A DNA stretch of 64,000 bases from Nocardia niigatensis NBRC 100131 (lineage in GTDB: Bacteria > Actinomycetota > Actinomycetes > Mycobacteriales > Mycobacteriaceae). This document shows positions 43,418 through 52,887 of the stretch, in pieces (position 1 is the stretch's first letter; every line of letters starts with the position of its first letter). The notes beneath the pieces are model-generated. The model did no database searches. It saw only the letters and a program-made list of their open reading frames with translations, and was not told the origin of the DNA. Made by a program: the position numbers and the translations under genes. The stretch is from NCBI RefSeq assembly GCF_000308655.1, contig NZ_BAGC01000040.1, forward strand, positions 186,001 to 250,000. The letters are read 5' to 3'.

Positions 43418-43804
43418 TCAGTGCGGCCGGTGCCGGTCCGGGGTTTCGGTGTCGGTGAGCCAGTGCGCGAGGACCGCTGCTTGGCTGTGGTCTACGTCGC
43501 GGGTCGCGGTCAGCAGTGTCACGTCGGTGTCGGTGGCGAGTTGGCGTAGGTGATCGGCCGCGGCGCGGTGTGGTGGTGTGGCCAGTTCGGCGAGGTAGCG
43601 GCGCCGGAATTCGGTGAATCGTTCGGGCTGGTGGTTGTACCACTGCCGCAACTCGGTGGAGGGTGCGATATCGCGGAGCCATTCGGTGAGGACGAGGCTG
43701 TCCTTGCGCAGCCCGCGGGGCCAGATCCGGTCGACCAGAATCCGTGCCCCGTCGGCGGCGGAGACCGGGTCGTAGACTCTGCGAAAGGTGACATGACCGG
43801 TCAT
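43418..43804 (-). CDS. DUF488 family protein
   Basis: A 128-residue DUF488 protein. RVYDPVSAADGARILVDRIWPRGLRKDSL at residues 9-37, then WYNHQPERFTEFRRRYLAEL and LLTATRDVDHSQAAVLAHWL are diagnostic of this short, uncharacterised family. ATG 43804 follows AAAGGAG. It lies between aconitase and UDG on one strand. The biochemical role is unknown. Confidence 0.9.
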   Translation of the reverse strand: MTGHVTFRRVYDPVSAADGARILVDRIWPRGLRKDSLVLTEWLRDIAPSTELRQWYNHQPERFTEFRRRYLAELATPPHRAAADHLRQLATDTDVTLLTATRDVDHSQAAVLAHWLTDTETPDRHRPH

Positions 43805-43885
43805 AGTGTCTCCTTTTGTCTGTTATGGCAGCGGTCGGTCGTGTTGGGTGGCGAATTTTCGTTGTCGACGACTCCAGGGTGAGGC

Positions 43886-46693
43886 TCAATCGGTGAGCAG
43901 TTGACGCAGCACGTAGTGCAGGATCCCGCCGTGCCGGTAGTAGGCGGCCTCGGCCGGGGTGTCGATCCGCACGGTGGCGGCGAATTCCCTTGTGTTCCCG
44001 GCGTTGTCGACTGCGCGGACGGTCACCTGCCGCGGGAAGGTATCCGCGGTGTTGGCGTGGGTGAGCCCGGTGATCGAATACGTTTCCTCGCCCGTCAGTC
44101 CGAGTGTTTGCACCGATTGGCCGTCAGCGAACTGCAGCGGTAGCACTCCCATGCCTATCAGGTTCGATCGGTGAATCCGCTCGAAGGAGCAGGCCAGCAC
44201 CGCCCGCACGCCGAGTAGCAGTGTGCCTTTGGCTGCCCAGTCTCGTGAGGACCCGGAGCCGTATTCGCTTCCGGCGAGGATCAGCAGCGGCACCTGTTCG
44301 GCGGCGTAGGCACAGGCGGCGTCGAAGATGCTCATCTGCGCTCCGTCGGGCAGGTGCCGGGTGAAGCCGCCTTCGGTGCCGGGTGCGAGCTGGTTGCGCA
44401 ACCGGATGTTCGCGAAGGTGCCGCGGATCATCACCTCGTGGTTGCCGCGACGTGACCCGTAGGAGTTGAAGTCCTGCGGGGTGACGTCGTGCTGCTGCAG
44501 GTAGGTTCCGGCGGGGCCGTCGCGTTTGATCGCCCCGGCCGGGGAAATATGGTCGGTGGTCACCGAGTCGCCCAGCACCGCCAGTACCCGGGCACCGGTG
44601 ATGTCTTCGACCGGTTGCGGGTCGGGGGTCATGTGCTCGAAATAGGGCGGGCGGCGGACGTAGGTCGATTCGTCGTTCCAGCCGAAGACCTGCCCTGCCG
44701 CGACGTCGAGACCGCGCCAGCGTTCGTCGCCGGTGTACACATCGGCGTAGCCGTGGGTGAACATCTGCGAGCGCAGGCTGGTGGCGATGACCTCTTCGAT
44801 TTCGGCGGTGCTGGGCCAGATGTCGCGCAGGTATACCGGGGTTCCGTCGGGGGCGGTCGCCAGCGGGTCGCGCAGCAGGTTGATGCGCATGGTGCCGGCC
44901 AGCGCATAGGCGATGACCAGCGGTGGAGACGCGAGGAAGTTCATCTGGGTCTCCGGGTGGATGCGGCCCTCGAAATTGCGGTTGCCCGACAACACCGAGC
45001 ACACCATGAGATCACCGGCGGCGATGGCGGCGCTGACTTGCGGGATCAGCGGCCCGGAGTTGCCGATGCAGGTAGTGCATCCGTAGCCGACCAGCGAGAA
45101 CCCCAGTTCGTCGAGGTAGGGGGTGAGTCCCGCACGCGCGTAGTAATCGGTGACCACCCGCGAGCCCGGCGCGAGAGAGGTCTTGACCCACGGTTTGCGG
45201 GTCAGGCCCCTCTCGACGGCCTTCTTCGCCAGCAGTGCCGCGCCGATCATCACCGACGGATTCGAGGTGTTGGTGCACGAGGTGATCGCGGCGATCACCA
45301 CGTGCCCATGATCGACCGTTGTGGCGGCCTGGTCGGCGAAGGCCACCTGCTGCGGCGCCGAGGGCCACCGGTGCGCCTGCTCGCAGTCGCACGGCGCATT
45401 CGGTCCGTCGGCGGCGCGGTCGTGGTCGATGGCGATCGGGTCGCTGGCCGGGAACGATTCGCCCGAGGCCTCGTCCAGTCCGGCCGATGCCGCCACGGAT
45501 GGTTCGCCGACCAGCAGGGACGCGACCGCGTGCGGGGCCCGCGTCAGTGGGATGCGGTCCTGGGGGCGCTTGGGCCCGGCGATGGACGGTTCCACGGTCG
45601 ACAGGTCCAGTTCGATGCGTTGGCTGTAGTCGGGTTCGTGGTCGGGGTCGTGCCACAGCCCCTGCTCCTTGGCGTAGGCCTCGACCAGGCGTGTCTGCCG
45701 TTCGGGGCGACCGGTGAGCCGCAGGTAGTCCAGGGTGACCGCGTCGATCGGGAAGATCGCGCAGGTGGAGCCGTATTCGGGGCTCATGTTGCCGATGGTG
45801 GCGCGGTTGGCCAGGGGCACGTTCGCCACGCCGGGGCCGTAGAACTCGACGAACTTGCCGACCACACCGGTGTGGCGCAGCAACTCGGCAACGGTGAGCA
45901 CCAGGTCGGTGGCGGTGGTGCCCTCCGGCAGTTCGCCGGTCAGTTTGATCCCGAGAACCTGCGGAATCAGCATGCTCATCGGCTGGCCGAGCATCGCAGC
46001 CTCGGCCTCGATACCGCCGACGCCCCAACCGAGCACGCCGAGCCCGTTGACCATCGGCGTATGCGAGTCGGTGCCCACCAGGGTGTCCGGGTAGGCCAGC
46101 GGCGGCCCGCCGTCCGGGTCGTCGCGGGTGAACACCACTCGTGCCAGGTATTCGAGGTTGACCTGGTGGCAGATGCCGGTGTCCGGGGGGACGACGGCGA
46201 AGTTCTCGAAGGCCTGCTGCGCCCACCGCAGCAGCTGGTAGCGCTCGACGTTGCGGGTGAACTCCAGTTCCGCGTTGACCGCGAAGGCATCCGGGCGGGC
46301 GAAGACGTCGGCGATCACCGAATGGTCGATGACCAACTCGGTCGGGATCAGCGGGTTGATCCGGCCAGGATCCCCACCCAGGGCGGTCATCGCATCGCGC
46401 ATCGCGACCAAGTCCACGACACACGGCACTCCGGTGAAGTCCTGCATCAACACTCGTGCCGGGGTGAACGCGATTTCCGTGGCGGCGACCTCGTCGGGGT
46501 TCCACGCGGCGAGTGCGCGTATCTGCTCGGCGTTGATCCGGTGCCCGTCCTCGCATCGGATCAGGTTCTCCAGCAGCACTTTGAGGCTGTAGGGCAGCCG
46601 GTGCGCGGTCGCAATGCGGTCCAGTCGGTAGATGGTGAACTCGCGGTCCTCGACCGTCCAGACATCGCGAGCCCCGAAACTGTTGCCGCTCAT
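43886..46693 (-). CDS. acn: aconitate hydratase (AcnA/IRP type)
   Basis: A 935-residue aconitase that interconverts citrate and isocitrate with a 4Fe-4S cluster. The N-terminal YRLDRI and [33 protein letters not shown], the cluster Cys in [16 protein letters not shown] and [13 protein letters not shown], and the swivel-domain [16 protein letters not shown] are all present. A 50-residue Ala/Asp-rich linker near residues 395-450 ([22 protein letters not shown]) is typical of actinobacterial AcnA. ATG 46693 is the only good start. Since aconitase is a housekeeping enzyme, this copy in an accessory area may be a second, stress-related one. Confidence 0.95.
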   Translation of the reverse strand: MSGNSFGARDVWTVEDREFTIYRLDRIATAHRLPYSLKVLLENLIRCEDGHRINAEQIRALAAWNPDEVAATEIAFTPARVLMQDFTGVPCVVDLVAMRDAMTALGGDPGRINPLIPTELVIDHSVIADVFARPDAFAVNAELEFTRNVERYQLLRWAQQAFENFAVVPPDTGICHQVNLEYLARVVFTRDDPDGGPPLAYPDTLVGTDSHTPMVNGLGVLGWGVGGIEAEAAMLGQPMSMLIPQVLGIKLTGELPEGTTATDLVLTVAELLRHTGVVGKFVEFYGPGVANVPLANRATIGNMSPEYGSTCAIFPIDAVTLDYLRLTGRPERQTRLVEAYAKEQGLWHDPDHEPDYSQRIELDLSTVEPSIAGPKRPQDRIPLTRAPHAVASLLVGEPSVAASAGLDEASGESFPASDPIAIDHDRAADGPNAPCDCEQAHRWPSAPQQVAFADQAATTVDHGHVVIAAITSCTNTSNPSVMIGAALLAKKAVERGLTRKPWVKTSLAPGSRVVTDYYARAGLTPYLDELGFSLVGYGCTTCIGNSGPLIPQVSAAIAAGDLMVCSVLSGNRNFEGRIHPETQMNFLASPPLVIAYALAGTMRINLLRDPLATAPDGTPVYLRDIWPSTAEIEEVIATSLRSQMFTHGYADVYTGDERWRGLDVAAGQVFGWNDESTYVRRPPYFEHMTPDPQPVEDITGARVLAVLGDSVTTDHISPAGAIKRDGPAGTYLQQHDVTPQDFNSYGSRRGNHEVMIRGTFANIRLRNQLAPGTEGGFTRHLPDGAQMSIFDAACAYAAEQVPLLILAGSEYGSGSSRDWAAKGTLLLGVRAVLACSFERIHRSNLIGMGVLPLQFADGQSVQTLGLTGEETYSITGLTHANTADTFPRQVTVRAVDNAGNTREFAATVRIDTPAEAAYYRHGGILHYVLRQLLTD

Positions 46694-46912
46694 GATCGTC
46701 GCCCGTCCGCTACGGCGTGGGGTTGTGCGGTGTTGTTCGGGTACGGCGATTCGGGCATGTGACGCGCCTCCTGATCAGGGGCTGCCGGGCATCACCATCG
46801 CTGCGCCGGCAGCGTCTGGCCTACTGATTCACTGTATGCCCCACGGTGCTGGATGAGACCACTCCCCCGCGGCGACCGCACAGTTATCGCCGAGCATGAA
46901 CGGCCGTGGGTG

Positions 46913-47125
46913 TCAGTATCGGCTGCCGATGCTTCGCCAGCGTCGTCCTGATGTGCCGGGTTCGTGTGGCGCGATGGCGAACACCCGGTCCGGGTCGTTG
47001 TCGTCGTATCCGGCGACGTGGACGACAGCGGCGACCGGGGACAGCGGCGGAATGTACCGAACCATGGGCTCGGCATGTACGGCGTAGCCGGTGATCGACT
47101 CGGGCGCGCCACCGCCACCGCATCG
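46913..47125 (-). pseudogene. fragment resembling nitrate reductase beta subunit (NarH)
   Basis: A minus-strand frame reads AEPMVRYIPPLSPVAAVVHV and then GYDDNDPDRVFAIA before a stop at 46913. The YIPPLSPV segment following a hydrophobic PMV is a characteristic internal piece of NarH. Nothing of the iron-sulfur Cys regions remains. It lies upstream of aconitase in a 790-base area with no intact gene. Confidence 0.55.
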
Positions 47126-47267
47126 TCGCCGCTGAGCGGGCGACAAGCGTGGGCGGGCCGGAGACGCCAGGACGGCCGCCTGAGACCGCCCTGCGGGTAA
47201 TGGTCTTCGACTACGACGAGCCGCCCTCTGGTGTCGTGGGCGGCTCGGCCGAGCGTGTCTACATCGA

Positions 47268-47385
47268 CTGCGGGTAGCCCTTCGACAGCGGCGGCCGCTC
47301 GTGGGGCGATGCGGTTCGTTGCCGACCACGCTCACCGCACCATCGAAACCCTTGTCGCGCAAAGCTTGCGCAGTTGATCGTGCTA
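47268..47385 (-). pseudogene. N-terminal fragment of a ferredoxin/pyridine-nucleotide reductase
   Basis: The minus strand reads AQALRDKGFDGAVSVVGNEP and, after a frameshift, HERPPLSKGYPQSM and a stop. This is the text that follows the first FAD-binding motif in ferredoxin reductases. The GxGxxG strand itself and everything after residue 60 are gone. It is unrelated in detail to the intact reductase at 21295. Confidence 0.65.
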
Positions 47386-47480
47386 CCCAGCGCCGGACTG
47401 ATCTATCGTCGCGGGCCGCGATCATTGTCGAGCAGCAGGTGGAAGTTGATCGATGATGCGGCAGCGGGGATGGTGGGGTG

Positions 47481-47807
47481 ATGGAGAAGTTCTCGTTGGA
47501 TGCGCTGGCCCGTGAGCAGTTGGCGCGGGCGATCTCGGTCCCGGCGGGGCGCAGCGCGAGCACGGTATACGGCGGGCACGAGCATCGGCTGCGGCAGACC
47601 GTGGTCGCGCTGGCGGCGGGCACATCGATGGCCGAACACGATAATTCGGGCGAGGCCACGGTGTTCGTATTGCGTGGCCGGGTACGGTTGCACGGCCCGC
47701 AGGCCGTGTGGGAGGGCCGCGCCGGTGATCTGCTCGTGGTCCCGCAGGCGCGCCACGGTCTCGAAGCCCTCGAGGACAGCGCGGTGCTGCTGACGGTCGC
47801 GAAGTAG
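47481..47807 (+). CDS. small single-domain cupin
   Basis: A 108-residue cupin. RLRQTVVALAAGTSMAEHDNSGEATVFVLRGRVRLHG is the first cupin motif with metal-ligand-like His and Glu, and AGDLLVVPQARHGLEAL is the second with its His. ATG 47481 follows GGTGGGG. It stands alone between decayed regions. Single cupins of this sort bind a metal; the ligand or reaction is unknown. Confidence 0.83.
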   Translation: MEKFSLDALAREQLARAISVPAGRSASTVYGGHEHRLRQTVVALAAGTSMAEHDNSGEATVFVLRGRVRLHGPQAVWEGRAGDLLVVPQARHGLEALEDSAVLLTVAK

Positions 47808-47832
47808 CCGCCCGCGTCGACTCGCCGGCCGG

Positions 47833-48240
47833 TCACCACGGCCCGTCCGGGTCGGGTACCGGCGACTGCTGGTGCGGTCGCACCCGCAGATGCCGCAGCC
47901 CGTCCGGACCTGCGGTGTAGGAGCGCGGCGCAGCCCGCGGCTACCGGACCGGGGCGCCGGGGTCCAGGTCGAGCTCACCCAACTCTGTGGTCAGAGTGCC
48001 GGTCCCGGCCAGGACATGCACAGGGGTGTCCACCGCCAGGCCCGGACCGGGGGTCGAACTCGCCATGGGCGCCAAGTGACGATGGTGGCATCGAGGTCGT
48101 GGCGACGCTGGATCGGCAACGACCACGCCGCCGGTGCCTGGTCGGCATCCGGGTCGAGATCGCCGGGGCGGGTGTGTCCGACCAGGCGCGGCAGCGGTGC
48201 AGTGGCGATTTTGCCGATGCGTACCCGCGACGATCGGGGC
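47833..48240 (-). pseudogene. degraded cupin-like gene
   Basis: Minus-strand pieces read LVGHTRPGDLDPDADQAPAA and HDLDATIVTWRP in one frame, then STPGPGLAVDTPVHVLAGTG and LGELDLDPGAPVR in another, a TAG stop at 47941-47943, and PRSYTAGPDGLRHLRV continuing after it in the same frame. A beta-rich, cupin-like protein with one frameshift and one nonsense change would give this. The family is only suggested. Confidence 0.5.
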
Positions 48241-48354
48241 CGCGTTTTCCGAATACGCCAGGCTCGCAGCGCAACTAGGGCAGATCCGCCACGCCGGCCC
48301 GCCGATCGCGGCTGCAGGTGCTGGCCGCGTTCGGGCAGGCCAAGGGATGAGGGG

Positions 48355-50127
48355 TCACACGTCCAGTAGGTGCGGCAGGCCCGAGCGGTAGCGGTCGGCG
48401 TCGAGGGTTTTGAGGGGGTCGAAGAGCGGGGGCGCGAAGAGGGGGAAGATTTCGGCGCGGGAGCCGGGGGCGCCGGCGGCGTCGAGGATGGCGTTGGCGG
48501 CGGCGCGGCCGGATTCGTTGGCGCCCTCCATGGTCGCCAGGTCGATGTGGGTGCGGACGTGGTCGCCGGCGAAGAAGAGGTTGGGGATGGCGCAGGCGGC
48601 GTCGGGCCGGCGGTCCCAGGAGCCGACGGTGTTGACCAGCAGGGGCGTGTCGTTGGCGGCGGCGCCGTCGTCCCAGTGCACGCCGGTGTCGAGGAACCAG
48701 GAGTGGATGTCCTCGTCCCGCAGCCAGCCCGTCGAGTTGTTCAGCCAGGCCGACAGTTGCGCCCATACCTCCTGCGCCACTTCGTCTTTGGTGCACTCCT
48801 TGGCTGGCTTGCCGAAGACGATGCCCGGGGTGTCCCAGTCGGAGACGTCCACCGACAGGCATTCGACGACACTGCCGTCGCCGTACCGGGAGGCGAAGTC
48901 CCCCACCCACATCGGCGCCTGCCGCAGAGCGGTGAGCGCCCACGGGGTGCCCAGCGCCGCGATGTGCCCCTCGGGGAGTTCGGTCGGCCGGGTCAGGTAG
49001 TACTGAATGCCCACCATCCAGTCGACCTCCAGCTCACGCATGCCCGCCAGCCGCGGGTCGGCGTCGAGGATGTCGTCGCTGAGCAGCGGCACCGCGCGAT
49101 CCACCGGCATGGCGCAGACGTACCAGTCGGCGTCCACGCGGCCGCCCGCGCCGCCACTCACCCTCGCGCCGGTGATGCGGCCGTTGCCGAGCTCCAGCCC
49201 GATCGCCTTGGTGCCCATCTCGAACCGCACGCCGCGCCCGCGCAGGTACGTGGCCCAGGGGTCGATCCAGGCCTCGTTGGTGGGCCGGTTGAGGATGCGG
49301 TCGACGCCGCCCCGGTACTGCGGCACCAGTCCGGTCCCGGCCAGCACGAGTGCCTCACCGATGGTGCCGATGGTGCGGGCCGAACTGCGATAGGGCTTGG
49401 CGGCCACGGTGATCCGGGTCAGCGCGTTCACCACGTACTCGCGGTAGGCGTCGGATTTGCCCTCCGCCTCCATCACCTGCGCCCACGACTGGTACTCCCA
49501 TTCACCGAAGCGGCGCTCGGTGCTGCTGGTGAACCAGCGCAGCATCTTCCGGGTGAACAGGGCCAGTTCCTGGGGCGGCAGTTCCGGGATGAAGCCCACG
49601 GCGGCGGCCAGGGTGGTGCGCACGGTCTCGGGGGTGATCTCGGCGAGCCCGCCGATCTCGACCGGTGTCACGGCCGGCGGCAGGTTCCGGAATCCGACGG
49701 TGGCGGCCTGCACCCGCACCAGGTTGTCCGCCACGCCATTGGCATTGCCCGGGAAGGGAATTCGGCTCATGGTGTCCGGAATGTGCTGATAGCAGCCCGG
49801 AAAGAATCGGAAGCCGTGTTCACCGGGTAGATCCAGCCGACCGCCCGCGCCGGTCCCCGGCACGCTCATGCTGCGCGCTTTGCCGCCCAGCGCGACCGGT
49901 TCGTACACGGTGACCTCGAAGCCGCGCTCGATCAGTTCGTGCGCGGCGGTCAGTCCGGAGACGCCGCCGCCGAAAACGGCCACACTGCGCCCGCTGCCGG
50001 ACGCGGCGGCCCGCACCGGCTGCGACAACGCGGGCAGACCGGCCGCCGCGGCGGCGATCAGACTGCCGCGCAGGATGGTTCGACGAGGGACGGAGTGGGA
50101 TGACGGTTCGGGATACGGGCGGTTCAC
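48355..50127 (-). CDS. Tat-exported FAD-dependent amine-oxidase-fold oxidoreductase
   Basis: A 590-residue flavoprotein. It opens with a twin-arginine signal (SVPRRTILRGSLIAAAAAGL, residues 12-31) cut near PVRAAASG. The FAD motif VAVFGGGVSGLTAAHELIERG follows at about 48, then GGKARS and GEHGFRFFPG, and the C-terminal FFAGDHVRTHIDLATMEGANESGRAAANAI. This is the hydroxysqualene-dehydroxylase/phytoene-desaturase-like branch. GTG 50127 has CGAGGAG upstream. It probably acts outside the cytoplasmic membrane on an isoprenoid or similar lipid; the substrate is not known. Confidence 0.85.
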   Translation of the reverse strand: MNRPYPEPSSHSVPRRTILRGSLIAAAAAGLPALSQPVRAAASGSGRSVAVFGGGVSGLTAAHELIERGFEVTVYEPVALGGKARSMSVPGTGAGGRLDLPGEHGFRFFPGCYQHIPDTMSRIPFPGNANGVADNLVRVQAATVGFRNLPPAVTPVEIGGLAEITPETVRTTLAAAVGFIPELPPQELALFTRKMLRWFTSSTERRFGEWEYQSWAQVMEAEGKSDAYREYVVNALTRITVAAKPYRSSARTIGTIGEALVLAGTGLVPQYRGGVDRILNRPTNEAWIDPWATYLRGRGVRFEMGTKAIGLELGNGRITGARVSGGAGGRVDADWYVCAMPVDRAVPLLSDDILDADPRLAGMRELEVDWMVGIQYYLTRPTELPEGHIAALGTPWALTALRQAPMWVGDFASRYGDGSVVECLSVDVSDWDTPGIVFGKPAKECTKDEVAQEVWAQLSAWLNNSTGWLRDEDIHSWFLDTGVHWDDGAAANDTPLLVNTVGSWDRRPDAACAIPNLFFAGDHVRTHIDLATMEGANESGRAAANAILDAAGAPGSRAEIFPLFAPPLFDPLKTLDADRYRSGLPHLLDV

Positions 50128-50266
50128 GGGATTCTCCTCGGGCAGACATCACACGGCGTCGGATTGGTTCGAGGGATGAGAAGTCGACGGTTGGCTCGCG
50201 AGACGGAAGTCGAGGGTGGCAGCGGAGAACATGGACCCGGTCGGCGACCGGCGGCGACGGTAAGCC

Positions 50267-51643
50267 CTATTCGGACGCGCCGGTGTTCGTGGGCGGCGCG
50301 GGAGCCAGGGGCGGCAGGCCATGGCGGCGCGCCGTCCAGCGCTCGTAGCGCTCGCTCGCGGTGTCGCGGACTTCCCGGATCAGGTTGTCCGCCACCGTCA
50401 TCGGCGTCCCGCGCCCGTGCCAGACGGCTCGCGCGGCCAGCGACGCCGACAGGCCGGTCGGCAGCATCCGATCGGGGCGCCGCACCCGCGTCATCACCTC
50501 GAGGACCCGGGCGGCCAGGTCGGGGTCGTGCGCGGCCGCCTTGTACAGCTCGGCTTCCAGCGGTGTCATCGATTCGCCGCGCGCGAGCCGGTTGGTCCAC
50601 TGGTACATGGGCAGGCAGTCGTGTTCGCGGCCGCGTTCCCATTGCCGCAGCGTGCGATCCAGCCGTTCGGGGTTGTCGAGGACCGGGGCGGCGGCCGCGG
50701 CGAGCAGACGGCCGTACCGCAGCGCGTCGCGAATCCCCTGGGCGGTGACGGGATCCTTGAAGTGGCCCGCGTCGCCGGGCAGCGCCCAGCCGGGTCCCGC
50801 GGATCGACGGAAGTAGGAGGTCAGACCGACGGCGCTGCGCACCCGCCCGACGGGCGTGCAATCGCGCAGGCGCGCAGCCAGTTCCGGCATCTCGGCGATG
50901 AACTCGCGATAGAGCCGCCCGGCCGCGCGGGGACTGCGATCGGCCCGTTCCACCGGGGGCTGGATCAGGCACAGCACCAGGCCGTCGTCGCAGGGGAAGG
51001 CGGTGCCGAGCAGTTCGCCGGTGCGCCACTGCGCGGCCGTCGTCCGCGAGGACGGGTCCGCGTCGGCCCAGTATCCGAAGTAGCAGGCCCGGCCGCTGTC
51101 GGTGCTGCGGTACGGGATGTCGGCGCCCACGAGCCGGGCGACCGTGCTGTGGCGGCCGTCGGCCCCGATCACCAACGGGGCCAGCACTTCCGCCGTCTCC
51201 CCCTTGCGATCGCGGTAGCGGACGCCGGCGACCCGGCCCGACTCGTACACCAACTCGGTCACCAGCATGCCCTCGCGGACGTCGGCGCCGCGGTCGCGCG
51301 CGGTGCCGACCAGCGCGGCGTCCAAGCCGATCCGGCGTACGCACAGCGCGTAGTCGATGTCGTACACGGCCGCGAACGGGGTGCGCACGGTGTGGCCGGA
51401 TCCACCGGCCAGTGCCGTACGCAACGGCGGTGCGCCGATTTCCAGCACCCGCGGCAAGGCCCCCAGAGCGCGCAGTTCGGCGACGCCGGTCGGCCACAGC
51501 AGATGGGTGGACAGGGTGTCGGAGGGAAAGCGGGCGCTGTCGAGGGCGATCACGCGACGGCCGCGACGGGCGAACTCGATCGCGGCGGCCGTACCGGCGC
51601 ACCGGCTTCCGACTATGACGACATCGGCGGATTCGCTGCGCAT
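50267..51643 (-). CDS. FAD-dependent monooxygenase (geranylgeranyl reductase/PHBH-like)
   Basis: A 458-residue group A flavin monooxygenase-like protein. VVIVGSRCAGTAAAIEFARRG at residues 8-28 is the FAD motif with an unusual SRCAG, VIGADGRHSTVAR is the second motif, and LPGDAGHFKDPVTAQGIRDALR is the third. ATG 51643 has GGGAG at good spacing. It lies 140 bases downstream of, and on the same strand as, nothing but the exported flavoprotein that follows, so the two flavoproteins may form an operon. It is divergent from a TetR gene that probably controls it. Confidence 0.87.
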   Translation of the reverse strand: MRSESADVVIVGSRCAGTAAAIEFARRGRRVIALDSARFPSDTLSTHLLWPTGVAELRALGALPRVLEIGAPPLRTALAGGSGHTVRTPFAAVYDIDYALCVRRIGLDAALVGTARDRGADVREGMLVTELVYESGRVAGVRYRDRKGETAEVLAPLVIGADGRHSTVARLVGADIPYRSTDSGRACYFGYWADADPSSRTTAAQWRTGELLGTAFPCDDGLVLCLIQPPVERADRSPRAAGRLYREFIAEMPELAARLRDCTPVGRVRSAVGLTSYFRRSAGPGWALPGDAGHFKDPVTAQGIRDALRYGRLLAAAAAPVLDNPERLDRTLRQWERGREHDCLPMYQWTNRLARGESMTPLEAELYKAAAHDPDLAARVLEVMTRVRRPDRMLPTGLSASLAARAVWHGRGTPMTVADNLIREVRDTASERYERWTARRHGLPPLAPAPPTNTGASE

Positions 51644-51662
51644 CGGTACTCCCACTTTGCGG

Positions 51663-51704
51663 GACACACTGTTCGGACACTGTGTCTCACGTAAGAGAGT
51701 GAGA
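51663..51704. promoter_or_regulatory. inverted repeats in the monooxygenase/TetR divergent region
   Basis: TCTCAC (51685-51690) and GTGAGA (51699-51704) form an inverted repeat with eight bases between. GACACA (51663-51668) and TGTGTC (51681-51686) form a second with twelve between. Both lie just upstream of the flavoprotein start and could be TetR operators. Confidence 0.5.
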
Positions 51705-51791
51705 TGGAAAACGTTTCTTGTCAACGGATTCCGCGTGTCCCGTGCGATGCCGCCGATTGCGGCAGAATGGCCGCATGCACCGGGAGCCCTC

Positions 51792-52436
51792 GTGCCATCG
51801 CTGACCCGCACCGCGAAGAGCGGCCGGGGCCAGCGCGACGAACGCCGCGAGGCCGTGGAGCGCCGGGTCCTGGCCGCGGTCGATCAATTGCTCGCCGGTG
51901 GCTCGACCTTCACCGAACTCGCGGTCGCCCGCATCGCCACCGAGGCCGAGATCGCCCGCTCGACCTTCTACCGCTACTTCCCCGACAAGAGCCAGCTGCT
52001 GATCCGCATGGCCGAGCTGGCCACCGACGACCAGTTCCGCGCGGCCGAACACTGGTGGACGAGCAGTCACGCCGACGGCGAGGCGGGCGTGGTCCAGGCC
52101 ATGCGCGAGATGATCACCGGATCCCGCGCCCACGCACAACTGCTGCGCGCGCTCTCGGAGGTCGCGGCCTACGACCCCGACGTGGGCTGCTACTGGCGCG
52201 GGCGCATCGAAGGCTTCGTGGCCCTGGTGTGCGCCCGCCTGCAGGCCGACCGGGCGGCCGCCCACATCCCGGCCCGCGTCGACATCCCTTCCACCGCAAT
52301 CGTTCTCACCTGCATGGTGGAACGCTCCATCGACTTCCTGCTCGGCCCCGCGCCGGTCGACGACGAGCAGATGGCGCGATCACTGGGCCGTGCCATCTGG
52401 CTCACGGTGTACGGCGACGCCCCGCACCCCGGCTGA
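51792..52436 (+). CDS. TetR-family transcriptional regulator
   Basis: A 214-residue TetR protein. The N-terminal helix-turn-helix is VDQLLAGGSTFTELAVARIATEAEIARSTFYRYFPDKSQLL (residues about 30-70 in pieces), followed by a helical ligand domain. GTG 51792 has GGGAG five bases before it; ATG 51747 is an alternative. The divergent arrangement with the flavin monooxygenase gene suggests that it represses that gene. The inducer is unknown. Confidence 0.87.
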   Translation: MPSLTRTAKSGRGQRDERREAVERRVLAAVDQLLAGGSTFTELAVARIATEAEIARSTFYRYFPDKSQLLIRMAELATDDQFRAAEHWWTSSHADGEAGVVQAMREMITGSRAHAQLLRALSEVAAYDPDVGCYWRGRIEGFVALVCARLQADRAAAHIPARVDIPSTAIVLTCMVERSIDFLLGPAPVDDEQMARSLGRAIWLTVYGDAPHPG

Positions 52437-52887
52437 TCGAGTCGCTGAAGTCAGCGTGGCGGCTGCCTCGCGCCGGGGATCCTGTCGTCGAAGTACCCGG
52501 CGGATTCGGGATCCATGACGATGCGTGCCCTGGTCCGCGGAAACCCTTGCGGTCGAACCGAACTGCAGTGAACCTCCCCAGCGGTTCCGGGCAACGATCA
52601 CCACCCGGCCGCTGGAGGGCGATCCGTGACCGCGCCCACGATTGCGAGGATTTTGCGCATTGCGGGGATGTCCGCGGCGAAGTTCGGCCGCAGGGTGGTT
52701 ACTCTGCGAGTGCCACGCCGCTTGGAGATTCTTCCGGGGTCCGATTCTCGGCCCGGTGTGCCACCCGCTCGACATCGATGGCTCGGATGCGAAGGGTGGC
52801 GGCATTGCCGATTGGCCGGATGTCATCGGACCGGGTGCGGACGAGCGGGTTTTGTTGATTTCCCATCGAATCGGCGGAGGAGTGCGG
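52437..52887. other. gap without recognisable gene
   Basis: Open frames here are Arg/Ser-rich and lack motifs. The stretch must hold the promoter of the dehydratase gene that follows; a GGAGGA site at 52876-52881 belongs to that gene. No further structure was found. Confidence 0.5.

Noticed and set aside
44489..46762. A 757-residue open frame on the plus strand
   Set aside because: It lies fully antisense to aconitase, whose motifs are unambiguous. The antisense product is low-complexity Arg/Gly/Val-rich text, the usual mirror of GC-rich codons.
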